A stretch of DNA of 64,000 nucleotides from Bacteroides stercorirosoris (GTDB lineage: Bacteria; Bacteroidota; Bacteroidia; Bacteroidales; Bacteroidaceae). The notes below the pieces were generated by a model. That model did not search any database. It saw only the letters and a program-made list of their open reading frames with translations, and was not told the DNA's origin. The stretch lies in the NCBI RefSeq assembly GCF_900142015.1, contig NZ_FQZN01000017.1:1-64000 (forward strand). Reading direction: 5' to 3'. This document shows, piece after piece, positions 43,132 through 50,864 of the stretch; the first letter of the stretch is position 1, and every line of letters begins with the position of its first letter. The position numbers and the translations under genes are program-made.

Positions 43132-43557
43132 ATGTTCAAGGAAAATATGATTGCCCCCTGCGGACTTAATTGCGGCATCTGCCACGAAACCTTACGAAAA
43201 GAGAATCCCTGCACCGGTTGTCTGGGTCCCAACGAAACAAAATCCGACTATTGCGCCAATCACTGTAAAATCTCCGTTTGCAATATTCGCCAAACACTAC
43301 CCGACCGCTTTTGCGACCAGTGCCCACAATTCCCTTGTAGCGAAATGACGGATAAAGAAATCTGGTATGCCAACACTTATCCCATGGTGGAGTCGCTGAT
43401 GGGAAATTTAGCCCTCATACGAAAAGAAGGTATGGAAAAGTTCCTGCAATTGGAAGCAGAACGATGGGGATGCCCGTGCGGAGGAACTATTTGTGTGCAC
43501 ACAGGCATCTGTTCCGGTTGCGGAAAGGAGTATACCATCAGAAAACACAAAGAGTAG
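43132..43557 (+). CDS. DUF3795 cysteine-rich protein
   Basis: A 141-residue cytoplasmic protein with 19 cysteines, several in metal-binding spacing: CGLNCGICHETL (residues 10-21), CTGCLGP, CANHCKISVCNI, FCDQCPQFPC, CPCGGTIC and CSGCGKEY. This is the DUF3795 pattern; such proteins probably bind zinc or an iron-sulfur cluster, but no function is established. It stands alone between the large palindrome and a convergent gene. The ATG at 43132 is 25 bases after a good -7 box; an in-frame ATG at 43147 is less likely. Confidence 0.8.
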   Translation: MFKENMIAPCGLNCGICHETLRKENPCTGCLGPNETKSDYCANHCKISVCNIRQTLPDRFCDQCPQFPCSEMTDKEIWYANTYPMVESLMGNLALIRKEGMEKFLQLEAERWGCPCGGTICVHTGICSGCGKEYTIRKHKE

Positions 43558-43618
43558 CTGTTCCTGACCGGACAGCCACTCTATGTTCTATTACCTGAAG
43601 TGGCATAAACACAGCGTG

Positions 43619-44269
43619 TTATTCCGCATTCTTCTTCAACCAATCCAACCTGCGCATATCAGGCAGATGCTTCACCTTAAAATTCTCAAACTTAACCTTA
43701 AATCCGTCTCCGTCCGGGCAGGCTGCCATCAACCCTACCTTAACGGAAATATTGTCTTGTAACCATGCATTGCGCATCATTATATACGTCTTATCATCAA
43801 AGGAATAGAAGATTTCAACCGCATCCAGACGACGGACTGCCTTAATCCAGATATATGGAACCGGCTTATCCAGAGTAATCACACTCCAATCACTTGTCTT
43901 ATGGGTGACTACTGTACTCAGATTAAACTTTCCGTCCACAAACTCTATACCTGCTTTGATATAGTTCTCATGGTCGATGCGGAGCATTAGTCCCGCCTGG
44001 TCGAAACGCGCTTTATAATCACCTGTTATCTTCACCTTCGCCTCGAACTCGCCACCATAAACCGAATAATAGAAAGGAGCGTCATCTACCGTAAAACCAT
44101 AATGGGAGATGCGCCAGTAATCGCTTTGCGGAGTGACAAACATCGAAAGGGTTTTATCTTTTATCTCCCACTGTTCGGGTTCATTAAACCATTGCATTTT
44201 CTCTAACGTCTGCGCAAAAGAAGTTTGCGCCACAATAGCCATCAACAGGCCAAAAAGTAATTTCTTCAT
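43619..44269 (-). CDS. Exported DUF1349 protein
   Basis: A 216-residue exported protein. A signal peptide (MKKLLFGLLMAIVAQTSFAQ) precedes a concanavalin-like beta sandwich of the DUF1349 family, with RISHYGFTV, EAKVKITGDYKARFDQAG and VGLMAACPDGDGFKVKFENF. Such proteins are thought to bind or act on glycans; annotations as regulators of enolase or catalytic activity are not supported. It converges with the DUF3795 gene; the upstream sugar acetyltransferase on the same strand lies 34 bases away, so cotranscription is possible. Confidence 0.75.
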   Translation of the reverse strand: MKKLLFGLLMAIVAQTSFAQTLEKMQWFNEPEQWEIKDKTLSMFVTPQSDYWRISHYGFTVDDAPFYYSVYGGEFEAKVKITGDYKARFDQAGLMLRIDHENYIKAGIEFVDGKFNLSTVVTHKTSDWSVITLDKPVPYIWIKAVRRLDAVEIFYSFDDKTYIMMRNAWLQDNISVKVGLMAACPDGDGFKVKFENFKVKHLPDMRRLDWLKKNAE

Positions 44270-44303
44270 TTTCCGTGTTATTTTAATTAATCGTTATTCT
44301 TGT

Positions 44304-44894
44304 CTATTCGGCACCATACTTCATCTTGTCCGCCTCCGTTATCTGACGAACCACCCGGCAGGGATTTCCAACCGCCAGCACATTGGCAGGAATGCTCTTG
44401 GTGACGACGCTTCCTGCACCGATAATCGTATTATCACCGATTGTCACTCCCGGCAGCACACATACCTGTGCACCAATCCACACATTATTCCCCACCGTAA
44501 TGGGATAAGCATATTCAAGCCCCCGGGTTCTTTGTTCCGCATCCAGCGCATGACCGGCCGTATAGAAACCGCAGTTCGGCGCAACAAACACGTTATCACC
44601 GAATGTCACCTTCGCACCATCCAGAATGACGCAATTCACATTTGAGTAAAAGTTCTCTCCTATTTCGATATTGTAACCGTAATCACAATAGAACGGCTGT
44701 TCTATCAGAAAAGACTTTCCCGTCCTGCCAAACAATGCGCGGATTATGTCTTCCCGTTCCTTCTTCTGCGAAGGACGCAGGCGGTTCAGCTCATAGCATC
44801 TCTCCTTGCAGACGTCTCTCTCCGCCAAAAGTTCCGCATCACTATTGGCATCATACAACTTTCCGGCCTTCGCCTTTTCCTTTTCAGTCTCCAT
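44304..44894 (-). CDS. Sugar O-acetyltransferase (maltose acetyltransferase family)
   Basis: A 196-residue left-handed beta-helix enzyme using acetyl-CoA. The N-terminal MAT-type helices contain KLYDANSDAELLAERD; hexapeptide turns run from about 70 (IEIGENFYSN, VTFGDNVFVAPNCG, ITVGNNVWIG, VTIGDNTIIGAGSVV). The catalytic His is in YTAGHALD (about 113). Start was set at ATG 44894 because the upstream extension overlaps the promoter. It likely acetylates a sugar or glycoside in the cytoplasm. It shares a palindromic promoter region with the divergent LuxR-type gene. Confidence 0.85.
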   Translation of the reverse strand: METEKEKAKAGKLYDANSDAELLAERDVCKERCYELNRLRPSQKKEREDIIRALFGRTGKSFLIEQPFYCDYGYNIEIGENFYSNVNCVILDGAKVTFGDNVFVAPNCGFYTAGHALDAEQRTRGLEYAYPITVGNNVWIGAQVCVLPGVTIGDNTIIGAGSVVTKSIPANVLAVGNPCRVVRQITEADKMKYGAE

Positions 44895-44931
44895 AATTTC
44901 CTTATTTTGATGAAATAACAATCTGTTTTCC

Positions 44932-44949
44932 TTACCTTTGCAAAGGTAA
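44932..44949. promoter_or_regulatory. Palindromic face-to-face -7 boxes of divergent genes
   Basis: TTACCTTTGCAAAGGTAA is a perfect 18-base palindrome. It contains TACCTTTG on the plus strand (44933-44940) reading toward the LuxR-type gene at 45009 and the same box on the minus strand (44941-44948) reading toward the acetyltransferase at 44894. The two promoters point across each other, so only one polymerase can use the site at a time. Confidence 0.65.
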
Positions 44950-45008
44950 AGGCTTGCAGGCAAACAGGCAATACTGATTAATAACCATTTTTCGCCCCCT
45001 CACGCACC

Positions 45009-45767
45009 ATGGATATCATAGATAAACTGAATGAAGAATTGCTGAAACAAACGTTCGCGAAAGAACGGAAACTGACGGAACATCTGGATGAGTATAAGCA
45101 CATCGCCTCCATGTATGCGCGCACCGAGAATGCCATAGCCGTATTGAGCGATATGAAAACAAACACCAGCTACATCTATTATGGCGGGGTAGCGGAAAAA
45201 CTCGGACTGGCAGAACGGGACACCAGCAAGACGGTTCATTCGATATGGGAAGAAGAAATATTCGGCCTGATGCACCCGGACGATTTACTGGAAAAGCATT
45301 TGCAGGAACTCCGCTTCTTCCATTTCCTGAAAAGCATCCCAAGCCGGAAACGCCGGGACTATTACCTCACGCACAACATGCGTATGCGGGATAATTCCGG
45401 CAGGTATGTGCACATTCTGCACCGGATATTCTACATAGCCAACGACTCAAACGGCAGTGTATGGCTGGCCCTCTGCCTCTACAACTTTTCCATAGATACC
45501 TCTCTGAACTGCATCATCATCAACTCCACCAACGGGCAAGTCTTGGAATTGGAAAAGCAAAGCTGCAACGACCTGCTGTCCGACAGGGAAAAAGAAGTCC
45601 TGCAACTAATTGATAAAGGGAAAATGAGTAAAGACATCGCCCGTATATTATCAATCAGCATAAACACCGTGAACCGGCACCGGCAGAATATTCTGGAAAA
45701 GCTGCAAGTGAGTAACTCCATTGAAGCCTGCCGGGTAGCAAAGGAGTTGAATTTGCTGCACGCCTGA
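45009..45767 (+). CDS. PAS-like LuxR-family transcriptional regulator
   Basis: A 252-residue regulator. A PAS-like sensing domain fills the N-terminal part (NAIAVLSDMKTNTSYIYYGG, HPDDLLEKHLQEL, YVHILHRIFYI), and the C-terminus is a LuxR/GerE helix-turn-helix (LSDREKEVLQLIDKGKMSKD, about 191-210, then ISINTVNRHRQNILEKL). It probably senses a small molecule and controls its own or neighbouring genes. It starts 60 bases after the face-to-face promoter palindrome shared with the acetyltransferase, which makes mutual regulation likely but unproven. Confidence 0.85.
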   Translation: MDIIDKLNEELLKQTFAKERKLTEHLDEYKHIASMYARTENAIAVLSDMKTNTSYIYYGGVAEKLGLAERDTSKTVHSIWEEEIFGLMHPDDLLEKHLQELRFFHFLKSIPSRKRRDYYLTHNMRMRDNSGRYVHILHRIFYIANDSNGSVWLALCLYNFSIDTSLNCIIINSTNGQVLELEKQSCNDLLSDREKEVLQLIDKGKMSKDIARILSISINTVNRHRQNILEKLQVSNSIEACRVAKELNLLHA

Positions 45768-45802
45768 TAAGAATCGAGTTGTGCTATAAAAAAGTCTCAA
45801 AA

Positions 45803-45824
45803 TTATCGTACCTTTGAGCGATAA
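45803..45824. promoter_or_regulatory. Inverted repeat around the -7 box of the DsrE-bla-Nudix operon
   Basis: TTATCG (45803-45808) and CGATAA (45819-45824) bracket TACCTTTGAG, so the -7 box TACCTTTG (45809-45816) is the centre of the repeat. A protein bound here would mask the promoter. Confidence 0.5.
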
Positions 45825-45861
45825 GATAAAAATCTATTTCACATTCATATTATAATAATCC

Positions 45862-46200
45862 ATGAACGATAAACTTAACATCCTTTGGACAACGGATAAC
45901 AAAGACACAGTCTTCAATATGTTATCAATGTATGCCATCAATTCCTTAAATAGAAAATGGTGGGATAAAGTGAATGTCATAATTTGGGGAGCTGCAGCCA
46001 AACTGGCGGGAAATGACACGCAAGTGCAAACCGAAATATTAGAAATGCTACATACAGGAGTAACCGTTGAAGCCTGTAAAGACTGTTGCGACCGCTTTGG
46101 AGTAACAGAAACCTTAACTAAGCTTGGAGTATCCGTACGATATATGGGAGAGCCTCTTACCCAATACCTAAAAGCTAACGAGAAGATAATTACAATTTAA
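45862..46200 (+). CDS. DsrE-family protein
   Basis: A 112-residue cytoplasmic protein of the DsrE/DsrF-like fold (LNILWTTDNKDTVFNM at the start, VNVIIWGAAAKLAGND in the middle). Two cysteines, CKDCCDRFGV (about 73-82), sit in the position where DsrE proteins carry persulfide, so sulfur transfer or redox sensing is possible. It is the first gene of an operon with a class A beta-lactamase, 14 bases before it. The link between a DsrE protein and a beta-lactamase is unexplained. Confidence 0.75.
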   Translation: MNDKLNILWTTDNKDTVFNMLSMYAINSLNRKWWDKVNVIIWGAAAKLAGNDTQVQTEILEMLHTGVTVEACKDCCDRFGVTETLTKLGVSVRYMGEPLTQYLKANEKIITI

Positions 46201-46214
46201 GATTTATATTAACC

Positions 46215-47123
46215 ATGAAAGTGAGCACCTTTTTAGTCTGCATGTTACTGACCTCTTTATTCAGTGCCTGTAATGCCACCAAACGGAACCAACAGAAAGA
46301 ACTGGAACAGCAAATCGGGCAAGTCCTGAAAGATAAAAAGGCAACTGTCGGCGTTGCCGTATTAGCTAATGATACAATCATTGCACTCCATAACAATCAG
46401 ATTCATTTCCCCCTGTTCAGCGTCTTCAAGTTCCATGTGGCACTGGCCGTTTTAGACAAAATGGATAAGGGGCACGTAAGTTTAGACAGCATCATGGAAA
46501 TAAAAGCAGCCCAGATGCTACCCAACACGTACAGCCCGTTGAGACAGAAATTCCCCGACCGGAATTTCGGCATATCCCTGGGAGAGCTGTTAAAATACAG
46601 TATATCATTGAGCGATAACAATGCCTGCGATGTACTCATTGACTACGTCGGTGGTATAGATAAAGTAAATAGCTACATAAAATCATTAGGTTTGAAAGAC
46701 TTTAATCTGGCAGCTAATGAAGACCTTATGCACCAGGATGTGGCAACCCAGTATCAAAACTGGAGCACTCCGGAGGCAGTAGTCAGATTACTGAATATAG
46801 CCGACAAGCAAACACTGTTTGCCGCCGGATACAAAGATTTCTTATGGCAAATCCTGAAAGAGACTTCCACAGGTACGGACAAACTGAAAGGACAATTGCC
46901 TCCTGATGTTATCGTCGGACACAAAACCGGTTCTTCCGACAGAACACCCGAAGGCGTGAAAACCGCCGACAACGATGCAGGCTTCATTATCCTTCCGGAC
47001 GGACGGAAATATTATATCACCGTCCTCGTCATGGAATCGCAGGAAACCGACCGGGAAAATGCAGCCATCATCGCCCGTATATCCAAGATAGTATATGATT
47101 CTTTAAATCCCAATATCCAATGA
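46215..47123 (+). CDS. Class A beta-lactamase, CfxA/CepA-like subclass A2
   Basis: A 302-residue lipoprotein-type beta-lactamase. The signal peptide ends LFSAC (Cys19 lipidated). Active-site SVFK is at 69-72, SDN at 133-135, an omega-loop segment ANEDLMHQD near 167-175, and KTG at 237-239. The longer loops and SDN/KTG spacing resemble Bacteroides CepA/CfxA (subclass A2). It should hydrolyse penicillins or cephalosporins in the periplasm; actual spectrum is untested. Its gene lies 14 bases after dsrE and overlaps the Nudix gene by 4 (ATGA). Confidence 0.9.
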   Translation: MKVSTFLVCMLLTSLFSACNATKRNQQKELEQQIGQVLKDKKATVGVAVLANDTIIALHNNQIHFPLFSVFKFHVALAVLDKMDKGHVSLDSIMEIKAAQMLPNTYSPLRQKFPDRNFGISLGELLKYSISLSDNNACDVLIDYVGGIDKVNSYIKSLGLKDFNLAANEDLMHQDVATQYQNWSTPEAVVRLLNIADKQTLFAAGYKDFLWQILKETSTGTDKLKGQLPPDVIVGHKTGSSDRTPEGVKTADNDAGFIILPDGRKYYITVLVMESQETDRENAAIIARISKIVYDSLNPNIQ

Positions 47124-47746
47124 AAGAGAACAACGCCCCTCTCTGGCTCGAATGGGCCAAAGAACTCCAGTTCATAGCTCAAGCCGGACTGACCTATTCC
47201 AAAGACCCTTTCGACCTTGAACGTTTCGAACGTATCCGCGAAATATCAGCAGAGATAATGAGCCACCAGAGCGACCTGCCAGTAGAAAAAGTGAAAGGCT
47301 TGTTCTGCAACGAAACAGGCTTTCAGACACCCAAACTGGACACACGGGCTGCCATCTTCAAAGATGATAAAATTCTCCTGGTAAAAGAAAAGGCCGGTGT
47401 ATGGTCTTTGCCGGGTGGTTGGGTGGATGTGAACCAGACCATCAGGACCAATACAGAGAAAGAAGTAAAGGAGGAAGCGGGATTAGATGTGAAAGCAGTC
47501 CGCCTGATTGCTGTGCAGGACAGGAATCTGCACAACATACCGCCATACGCATATAATGTTTGCAAGGCTTTTGTACTGTGTGAAGTAACAGGCGGAAGTT
47601 TTCAAAGTAACATCGAAACGACTGAAAGCAGATATTTCTCTCTGGATGAGATACCGGAGTTAGCGGAAGAAAAGAACAGCAAAGAACAGATTGCCATGTG
47701 CTTCGCTGCTTATCAGGACGAGAACTGGGAGGTGCAGTTTGATTGA
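47120..47746 (+). CDS. Nudix hydrolase with N-terminal helical domain
   Basis: A 208-residue enzyme: an N-terminal helical NUDIX-N type domain (1-60, WLEWAKELQFIAQAGLTYSK) and a Nudix fold with box GWVDVNQTIRTNTEKEVKEE followed by AGL (about 114-136). The first Glu of the box is Gln and the Arg is Lys; the metal-binding Glu residues (EVKEE) are kept, as in this branch. It may hydrolyse a nucleoside diphosphate derivative. Translation is coupled to the beta-lactamase by ATGA overlap. Confidence 0.85.
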   Translation: MKENNAPLWLEWAKELQFIAQAGLTYSKDPFDLERFERIREISAEIMSHQSDLPVEKVKGLFCNETGFQTPKLDTRAAIFKDDKILLVKEKAGVWSLPGGWVDVNQTIRTNTEKEVKEEAGLDVKAVRLIAVQDRNLHNIPPYAYNVCKAFVLCEVTGGSFQSNIETTESRYFSLDEIPELAEEKNSKEQIAMCFAAYQDENWEVQFD

Positions 47747-47778
47747 GGCATCTTCTACAGCCTTTCAGCAAGCCTCCC

Positions 47779-48129
47779 CTATTCTATCTCCAGAATCTCC
47801 TTCATCCTCGGTCGGAAATCATCTCCCCATGCTTCAAGCAGTTCAATTATGGGAATTAAAGTTCTTCCGGTCTCAGTGATGGAGTACTCCGAATGGGGCG
47901 GAAGTTCCGTAAATATTTTCTTCTGTATCATTCCATGCATTTCCAATTCCTTTAATTGCTGGTTTATCACCCGCGGACTTGCATCGGTAAACAAACGATG
48001 TAGTTCACTGGGACGCTTAGGACCTGTAACCAGTTCCTGAATGATGCAGGATTTCCACTTCCCGCCAATCACCTCCATGGTAATCTTGATGCCACAATCA
48101 ATATCAAAAGGAATTTTCTTCTTATACAT
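47779..48129 (-). CDS. HxlR-family transcriptional regulator
   Basis: A 116-residue winged helix regulator. Family markers: DCGIKITMEVIGGKWKSCII near the N-terminus, LHRLFTDASPRVINQQLKEL (recognition helix, about 43-62) and HSEYSITETGRTLIPI. An N-terminal Cys (residue 12) is in the position used for thiol or aldehyde sensing by HxlR and HypR, so redox control is possible. It converges with the Nudix operon and has TATTTTTG at 48146. No obvious divergent target gene. Confidence 0.85.
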   Translation of the reverse strand: MYKKKIPFDIDCGIKITMEVIGGKWKSCIIQELVTGPKRPSELHRLFTDASPRVINQQLKELEMHGMIQKKIFTELPPHSEYSITETGRTLIPIIELLEAWGDDFRPRMKEILEIE

Positions 48130-48145
48130 ATACTCAAGTTTTGCA

Positions 48146-48153
48146 CAAAAATA
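48146..48153 (-). promoter_or_regulatory. -7 box of the HxlR gene
   Basis: TATTTTTG on the minus strand, about 17 bases before the start codon. Confidence 0.5.
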
Positions 48154-48286
48154 GGAATATTGGAAGAAAGATAAAAACCATAATGATACATTTCGTCATT
48201 ATCTTCAAAATCACCCTGTCTTCATGACTAAATGTTATATTCGTTTTATTACTTGAAAAAGACAGCAAACTATTTTCAGTTCGCCC

Positions 48287-48316
48287 TTGTTTATTACATG
48301 AAATACAGTACTTTTG
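48287..48316 (+). promoter_or_regulatory. Promoter of the toxin-antitoxin pair
   Basis: TTG (48287-48289), 19-base spacer, TACTTTTG (48309-48316). A clear Shine-Dalgarno AAAGGAG follows at 48324, unusual for this genome. Confidence 0.7.
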
Positions 48317-48338
48317 CATAAAGAAAGGAGAACATATT

Positions 48339-48602
48339 ATGGAACTGTCATTAAATCCCACGGAGTGGTATATGAAGTTATTAGCTCCGCTAAGCCCGGA
48401 TATTAAATTGGATTTAATCAGCAAATTGTCTGAGTCTTTAAAAGAAAAGGTAGCTCATCCTGCAAAAAAGACACCTAATTCCGAAAACTTCTTTAGTGCA
48501 TTGTCTGGTGCATGGGAAGATAGTATTTCGGTAGAAGAGGAAATGAAATACATCAGAGAAAGCAGGACTAGCAATAAAACCAGAAAAATGAATAATTTCT
48601 GA
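48339..48602 (+). CDS. Putative antitoxin of a VapBC-like pair
   Basis: An 87-residue acidic protein with no recognisable DNA-binding fold. It has NPTEWYMKLLAPLSPDIKLD near the start, a helix rich in SESLKEKVA, and a C-terminal tail containing SALSGAWEDSISVEEEMKYI, a linear helix of the kind that wraps around PIN toxins. It is followed with a one-base overlap (TGATG) by a PIN-domain gene. It starts after a good Shine-Dalgarno. Antitoxin role is inferred from gene order and size. Confidence 0.65.
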   Translation: MELSLNPTEWYMKLLAPLSPDIKLDLISKLSESLKEKVAHPAKKTPNSENFFSALSGAWEDSISVEEEMKYIRESRTSNKTRKMNNF

Positions 48603-49015
48603 TGAAGACCAAAGGCTATTTATTAGATACTAATATTTGTATCTCCATGCTTAAAAACCAACATGGTGTTCGTGAAGCAATATTGAAAGTAAAACCGGAA
48701 AACTGTTATGTATCCGAAATAACGCTTGGAGAACTTTATTTCGGTGCATCCTTCAGTAACAATAAAGAAGAACGTTTAAAAGACGTTGCTTTTGTGGTTG
48801 ACCACTTTAAAGTAATTCCTGTTTCCGAAACATTACCTTTATTCGGAGATATTAAAGCGGATTTAAGGAGAGAAGGAAAACTAATTGATGATTTTGATAT
48901 ATTAATAGGTTGTGCAGCCATCCTTAATCATTTAACAATAGTCACAGATAATATAAAACATTTAGGCAGGCTGCCTGGTATCATTGTTGAGAACAGGACG
49001 AACCGCTCCATTTAA
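48602..49015 (+). CDS. vapC: PIN-domain toxin, VapC family
   Basis: A 137-residue PIN-domain nuclease. The four acidic positions are seen in LLDTN (Asp9), SEITLGEL (Glu about 43), DDFDILIG (Asp about 98-100) and VTDNIKH (Asp about 118). VapC toxins typically cut tRNA or rRNA and are held by the preceding antitoxin. It overlaps the antitoxin gene by one base and is followed by a terminator, so the pair is a self-contained unit, probably self-regulated. Confidence 0.85.
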   Translation: MKTKGYLLDTNICISMLKNQHGVREAILKVKPENCYVSEITLGELYFGASFSNNKEERLKDVAFVVDHFKVIPVSETLPLFGDIKADLRREGKLIDDFDILIGCAAILNHLTIVTDNIKHLGRLPGIIVENRTNRSI

Positions 49016-49050
49016 ACTTGGATTTATTCTGGTAATATATAGCCAAATCG

Positions 49051-49085
49051 CCCCACTACATTATCATAGATGTAATGGGGTGTTT
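49051..49085 (+). terminator. Terminator of the toxin-antitoxin operon
   Basis: CCCCACTACAT and ATGTAATGGGG form a stem (with a mismatch), followed by TGTTTCTTTATT. Confidence 0.7.
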
Positions 49086-49199
49086 CTTTATTATATTGTA
49101 CCCTCATACTCTATATCTCATGTAACAACTCATCCATAGGGATAAATTTATCACTATATGAATAATTTAGCCGTACTTGTATAAAACCGAAGGGCTTCC

Positions 49200-49207
49200 T
49201 ATTTTTG
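49200..49207 (+). promoter_or_regulatory. -7 box of the arginase-family gene
   Basis: TATTTTTG ends 11 bases before the chosen start; the 5' leader would be only about 5 bases long. Confidence 0.45.
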
Positions 49208-49218
49208 TACCTAAAAAA

Positions 49219-50166
49219 ATGAGAAGCTTTTTAGCATCCATCGCATTAATCATTGGAGCCACTTCAATGTATGCACAAAAAAACAGTAAAGATATGAAGA
49301 ATGAAACGACTCCTCTCCGCCTGATTTACCCGCAATGGCAAGGTGGAATTGTAGATCACTGGATGCCTGATATTCCTGCGGAAGACTCTTCCAGAGGCTA
49401 TTATTTAGGCGCACAACTCTTAAACCTGCTGGCTCCCGAAAGCAACCAGAAGACTGTGGAAGTTCCGGTTTCACTGGACATAAACGACCGGGCCATAGAG
49501 AAAGGCATCAGCGCCCGCAATGTCATCGTAAAACAAAGCAAAGCAGCACTCGATATACTTAATGAAAACAATCCGGACCGGATTATCACCCTCGGCGGGG
49601 AATGCTCGGTGAGCGTTGTCCCGTTCACTTACCTGGCGGCTAAATATCCTGACGATATAGCCGTAGTCTGGATAGATGCACATCCTGACATCAACCTGCC
49701 TTACGATGCATACAAAGGTTATCACGCAATGGCCCTCACAGCCTGTCTGGGTATGGGTGATGAAGAGATTATCAATATGCTACCCGGTAAATTCGATGTG
49801 TCCAAAACATTGATTGTAGGTTTACGTTCGTGGGACGAAGGTATGCAAGCAAGGCAAAAGGAATTAGGCATAAAAGGTCTGGCTCCCAAATACGTGGCGG
49901 AACATAGCACCGCCATCATGGAGTGGCTGAAAGGAACAAGAGTTTCCAAAGTCGTCATCCACTTCGACCTGGACGTGATAGATCCTGCCGACATGATTGC
50001 AGGAGTAGGCGTTGAACCTGACGGGATGAAGACCGAGGAAGTGATACGGGTGATTAATGATATAGCCGCCAAGTATGATTTAGTCGGCCTGACCGTAGCC
50101 GAGCCCATGCCCCGCATTGCAATCAAAATCAGAAATATGCTGAACCGCTTACCTTTATTTAAATAA
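49219..50166 (+). CDS. Exported arginase/agmatinase-family protein
   Basis: A 315-residue ureohydrolase-fold protein with an N-terminal signal peptide (SFLASIALIIGATSMYAQ), unusual for a family that is usually cytoplasmic. Metal motifs DAHPD and HFDLDVIDP are intact, but the first motif, usually G-G-D-H, is GGECSVS, so the His that binds the first manganese is replaced by Cys. YHAMALTACLG carries the substrate-side His. It may still bind metals or work on another guanidino compound. ATG 49219 was chosen because earlier starts would bury the signal peptide. Confidence 0.75.
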   Translation: MRSFLASIALIIGATSMYAQKNSKDMKNETTPLRLIYPQWQGGIVDHWMPDIPAEDSSRGYYLGAQLLNLLAPESNQKTVEVPVSLDINDRAIEKGISARNVIVKQSKAALDILNENNPDRIITLGGECSVSVVPFTYLAAKYPDDIAVVWIDAHPDINLPYDAYKGYHAMALTACLGMGDEEIINMLPGKFDVSKTLIVGLRSWDEGMQARQKELGIKGLAPKYVAEHSTAIMEWLKGTRVSKVVIHFDLDVIDPADMIAGVGVEPDGMKTEEVIRVINDIAAKYDLVGLTVAEPMPRIAIKIRNMLNRLPLFK

Positions 50167-50185
50167 CAAGAAAAACACCTCTGTT

Positions 50186-50264
50186 TTTCCTCTACGATGA
50201 ATGGGGCGTTCATCGTAGAAAAACAGGGGGAAACTCTACGGGGAACCAAGCATTCATCGTAGAG
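50186..50264. repeat. Hairpin and third copy of a CGATGAA motif
   Basis: CTACGATGAA (50194-50203) and TTCATCGTAG (50210-50219) form a stem extended by CTGTTTTT/AAAACAG, likely a terminator for the arginase gene. A third copy, ATTCATCGTAGAG, lies at 50252-50264. The rest of the gap contains a possible gene relic (50286-50396). Confidence 0.45.
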
Positions 50265-50285
50265 CTGGTAAAAGAGCGCTCTTTA

Positions 50286-50396
50286 TCAGAATTTACGAAG
50301 TGTGAAATAGTAGTAATTCTCTTCTCCGCCGTTGAACCAATGCCCCGCGCCTTCTGTTGTCTGTGCAATAATAGAAAGTAATTTAGTTTTTAACCA
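50286..50396 (-). pseudogene. Possible decayed C-terminus of an unknown protein
   Basis: On the minus strand 36 codons without stops read SIIAQTTEGAGHWFNGG then EENYYYFTLRKF and a TGA. The stretch looks protein-like, and the aromatic, F-terminated last strand resembles the C-terminus of an outer-membrane or other beta-rich protein. There is no start and a stop lies just upstream in frame. I cannot name the family; it could be chance. Confidence 0.25.
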
Positions 50397-50412
50397 TTAA
50401 ACCTTTTAAATT

Positions 50413-50709
50413 ATGACTTGTAAAGATTCTCATTTTCTGATTGGACTGGGAGTAGGTTCAATCTTAGGAGCGCTGGCATACGGTTTTGCCCGCAGTTCAA
50501 GAGCTAAAAAAATGAAAGCAGAAGTATGCGATGCCCTGCACAGAATTGAAGGACATACCGAAGACTTGCTGGAAGCTGCTAAAGAAAAGGCATTGTATGC
50601 CGGAGAAAGAGTAGCGGACAGAGTAGCCGACGAAACTTCCGCCATTGCCGGAAAAGCAAATGACCTCAAAGGCAAAGTGCACTCACTGGCCGACGAAGCA
50701 AAGAAGTAA
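50413..50709 (+). CDS. YtxH-like membrane-associated protein
   Basis: A 98-residue protein with one N-terminal glycine-rich membrane helix (FLIGLGVGSILGALAYGFA, about 8-26), a basic R/K-rich border and a long amphipathic helix with repeated A-x-x-x-A segments (EVCDALHRIEGHTEDLLEAA, DETSAIAGKANDLKGKVHSL). This matches YtxH-type general stress proteins of unknown function. It has a Shine-Dalgarno-like A-rich leader and a strong terminator (50727). Confidence 0.75.
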   Translation: MTCKDSHFLIGLGVGSILGALAYGFARSSRAKKMKAEVCDALHRIEGHTEDLLEAAKEKALYAGERVADRVADETSAIAGKANDLKGKVHSLADEAKK

Positions 50710-50726
50710 ACGAACCGATTCTAACT

Positions 50727-50774
50727 GTAAAGGCAGAGAAAGACGGATAAATATCCGCTTTTCCCTGCCTTTAC
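50727..50774 (+). terminator. Terminator of the YtxH gene
   Basis: GTAAAGGCAG and CTGCCTTTAC arms, with an inner GGATA/TATCC stem, followed by TTTTTT. Confidence 0.8.
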
Positions 50775-50864
50775 TTTTTTCGGTCACGCCAAATATCATT
50801 TATATGGCTTCCATCCATCAAGGTTCGTTTTTTATTCTTATTTTTGTGAGAAAATAAAAGAGTT

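Noticed and set aside
46215..47123. Recent acquisition of the beta-lactamase by a mobile element
   Set aside because: No transposase, integrase or repeats surround it; the operon structure and base use look native.
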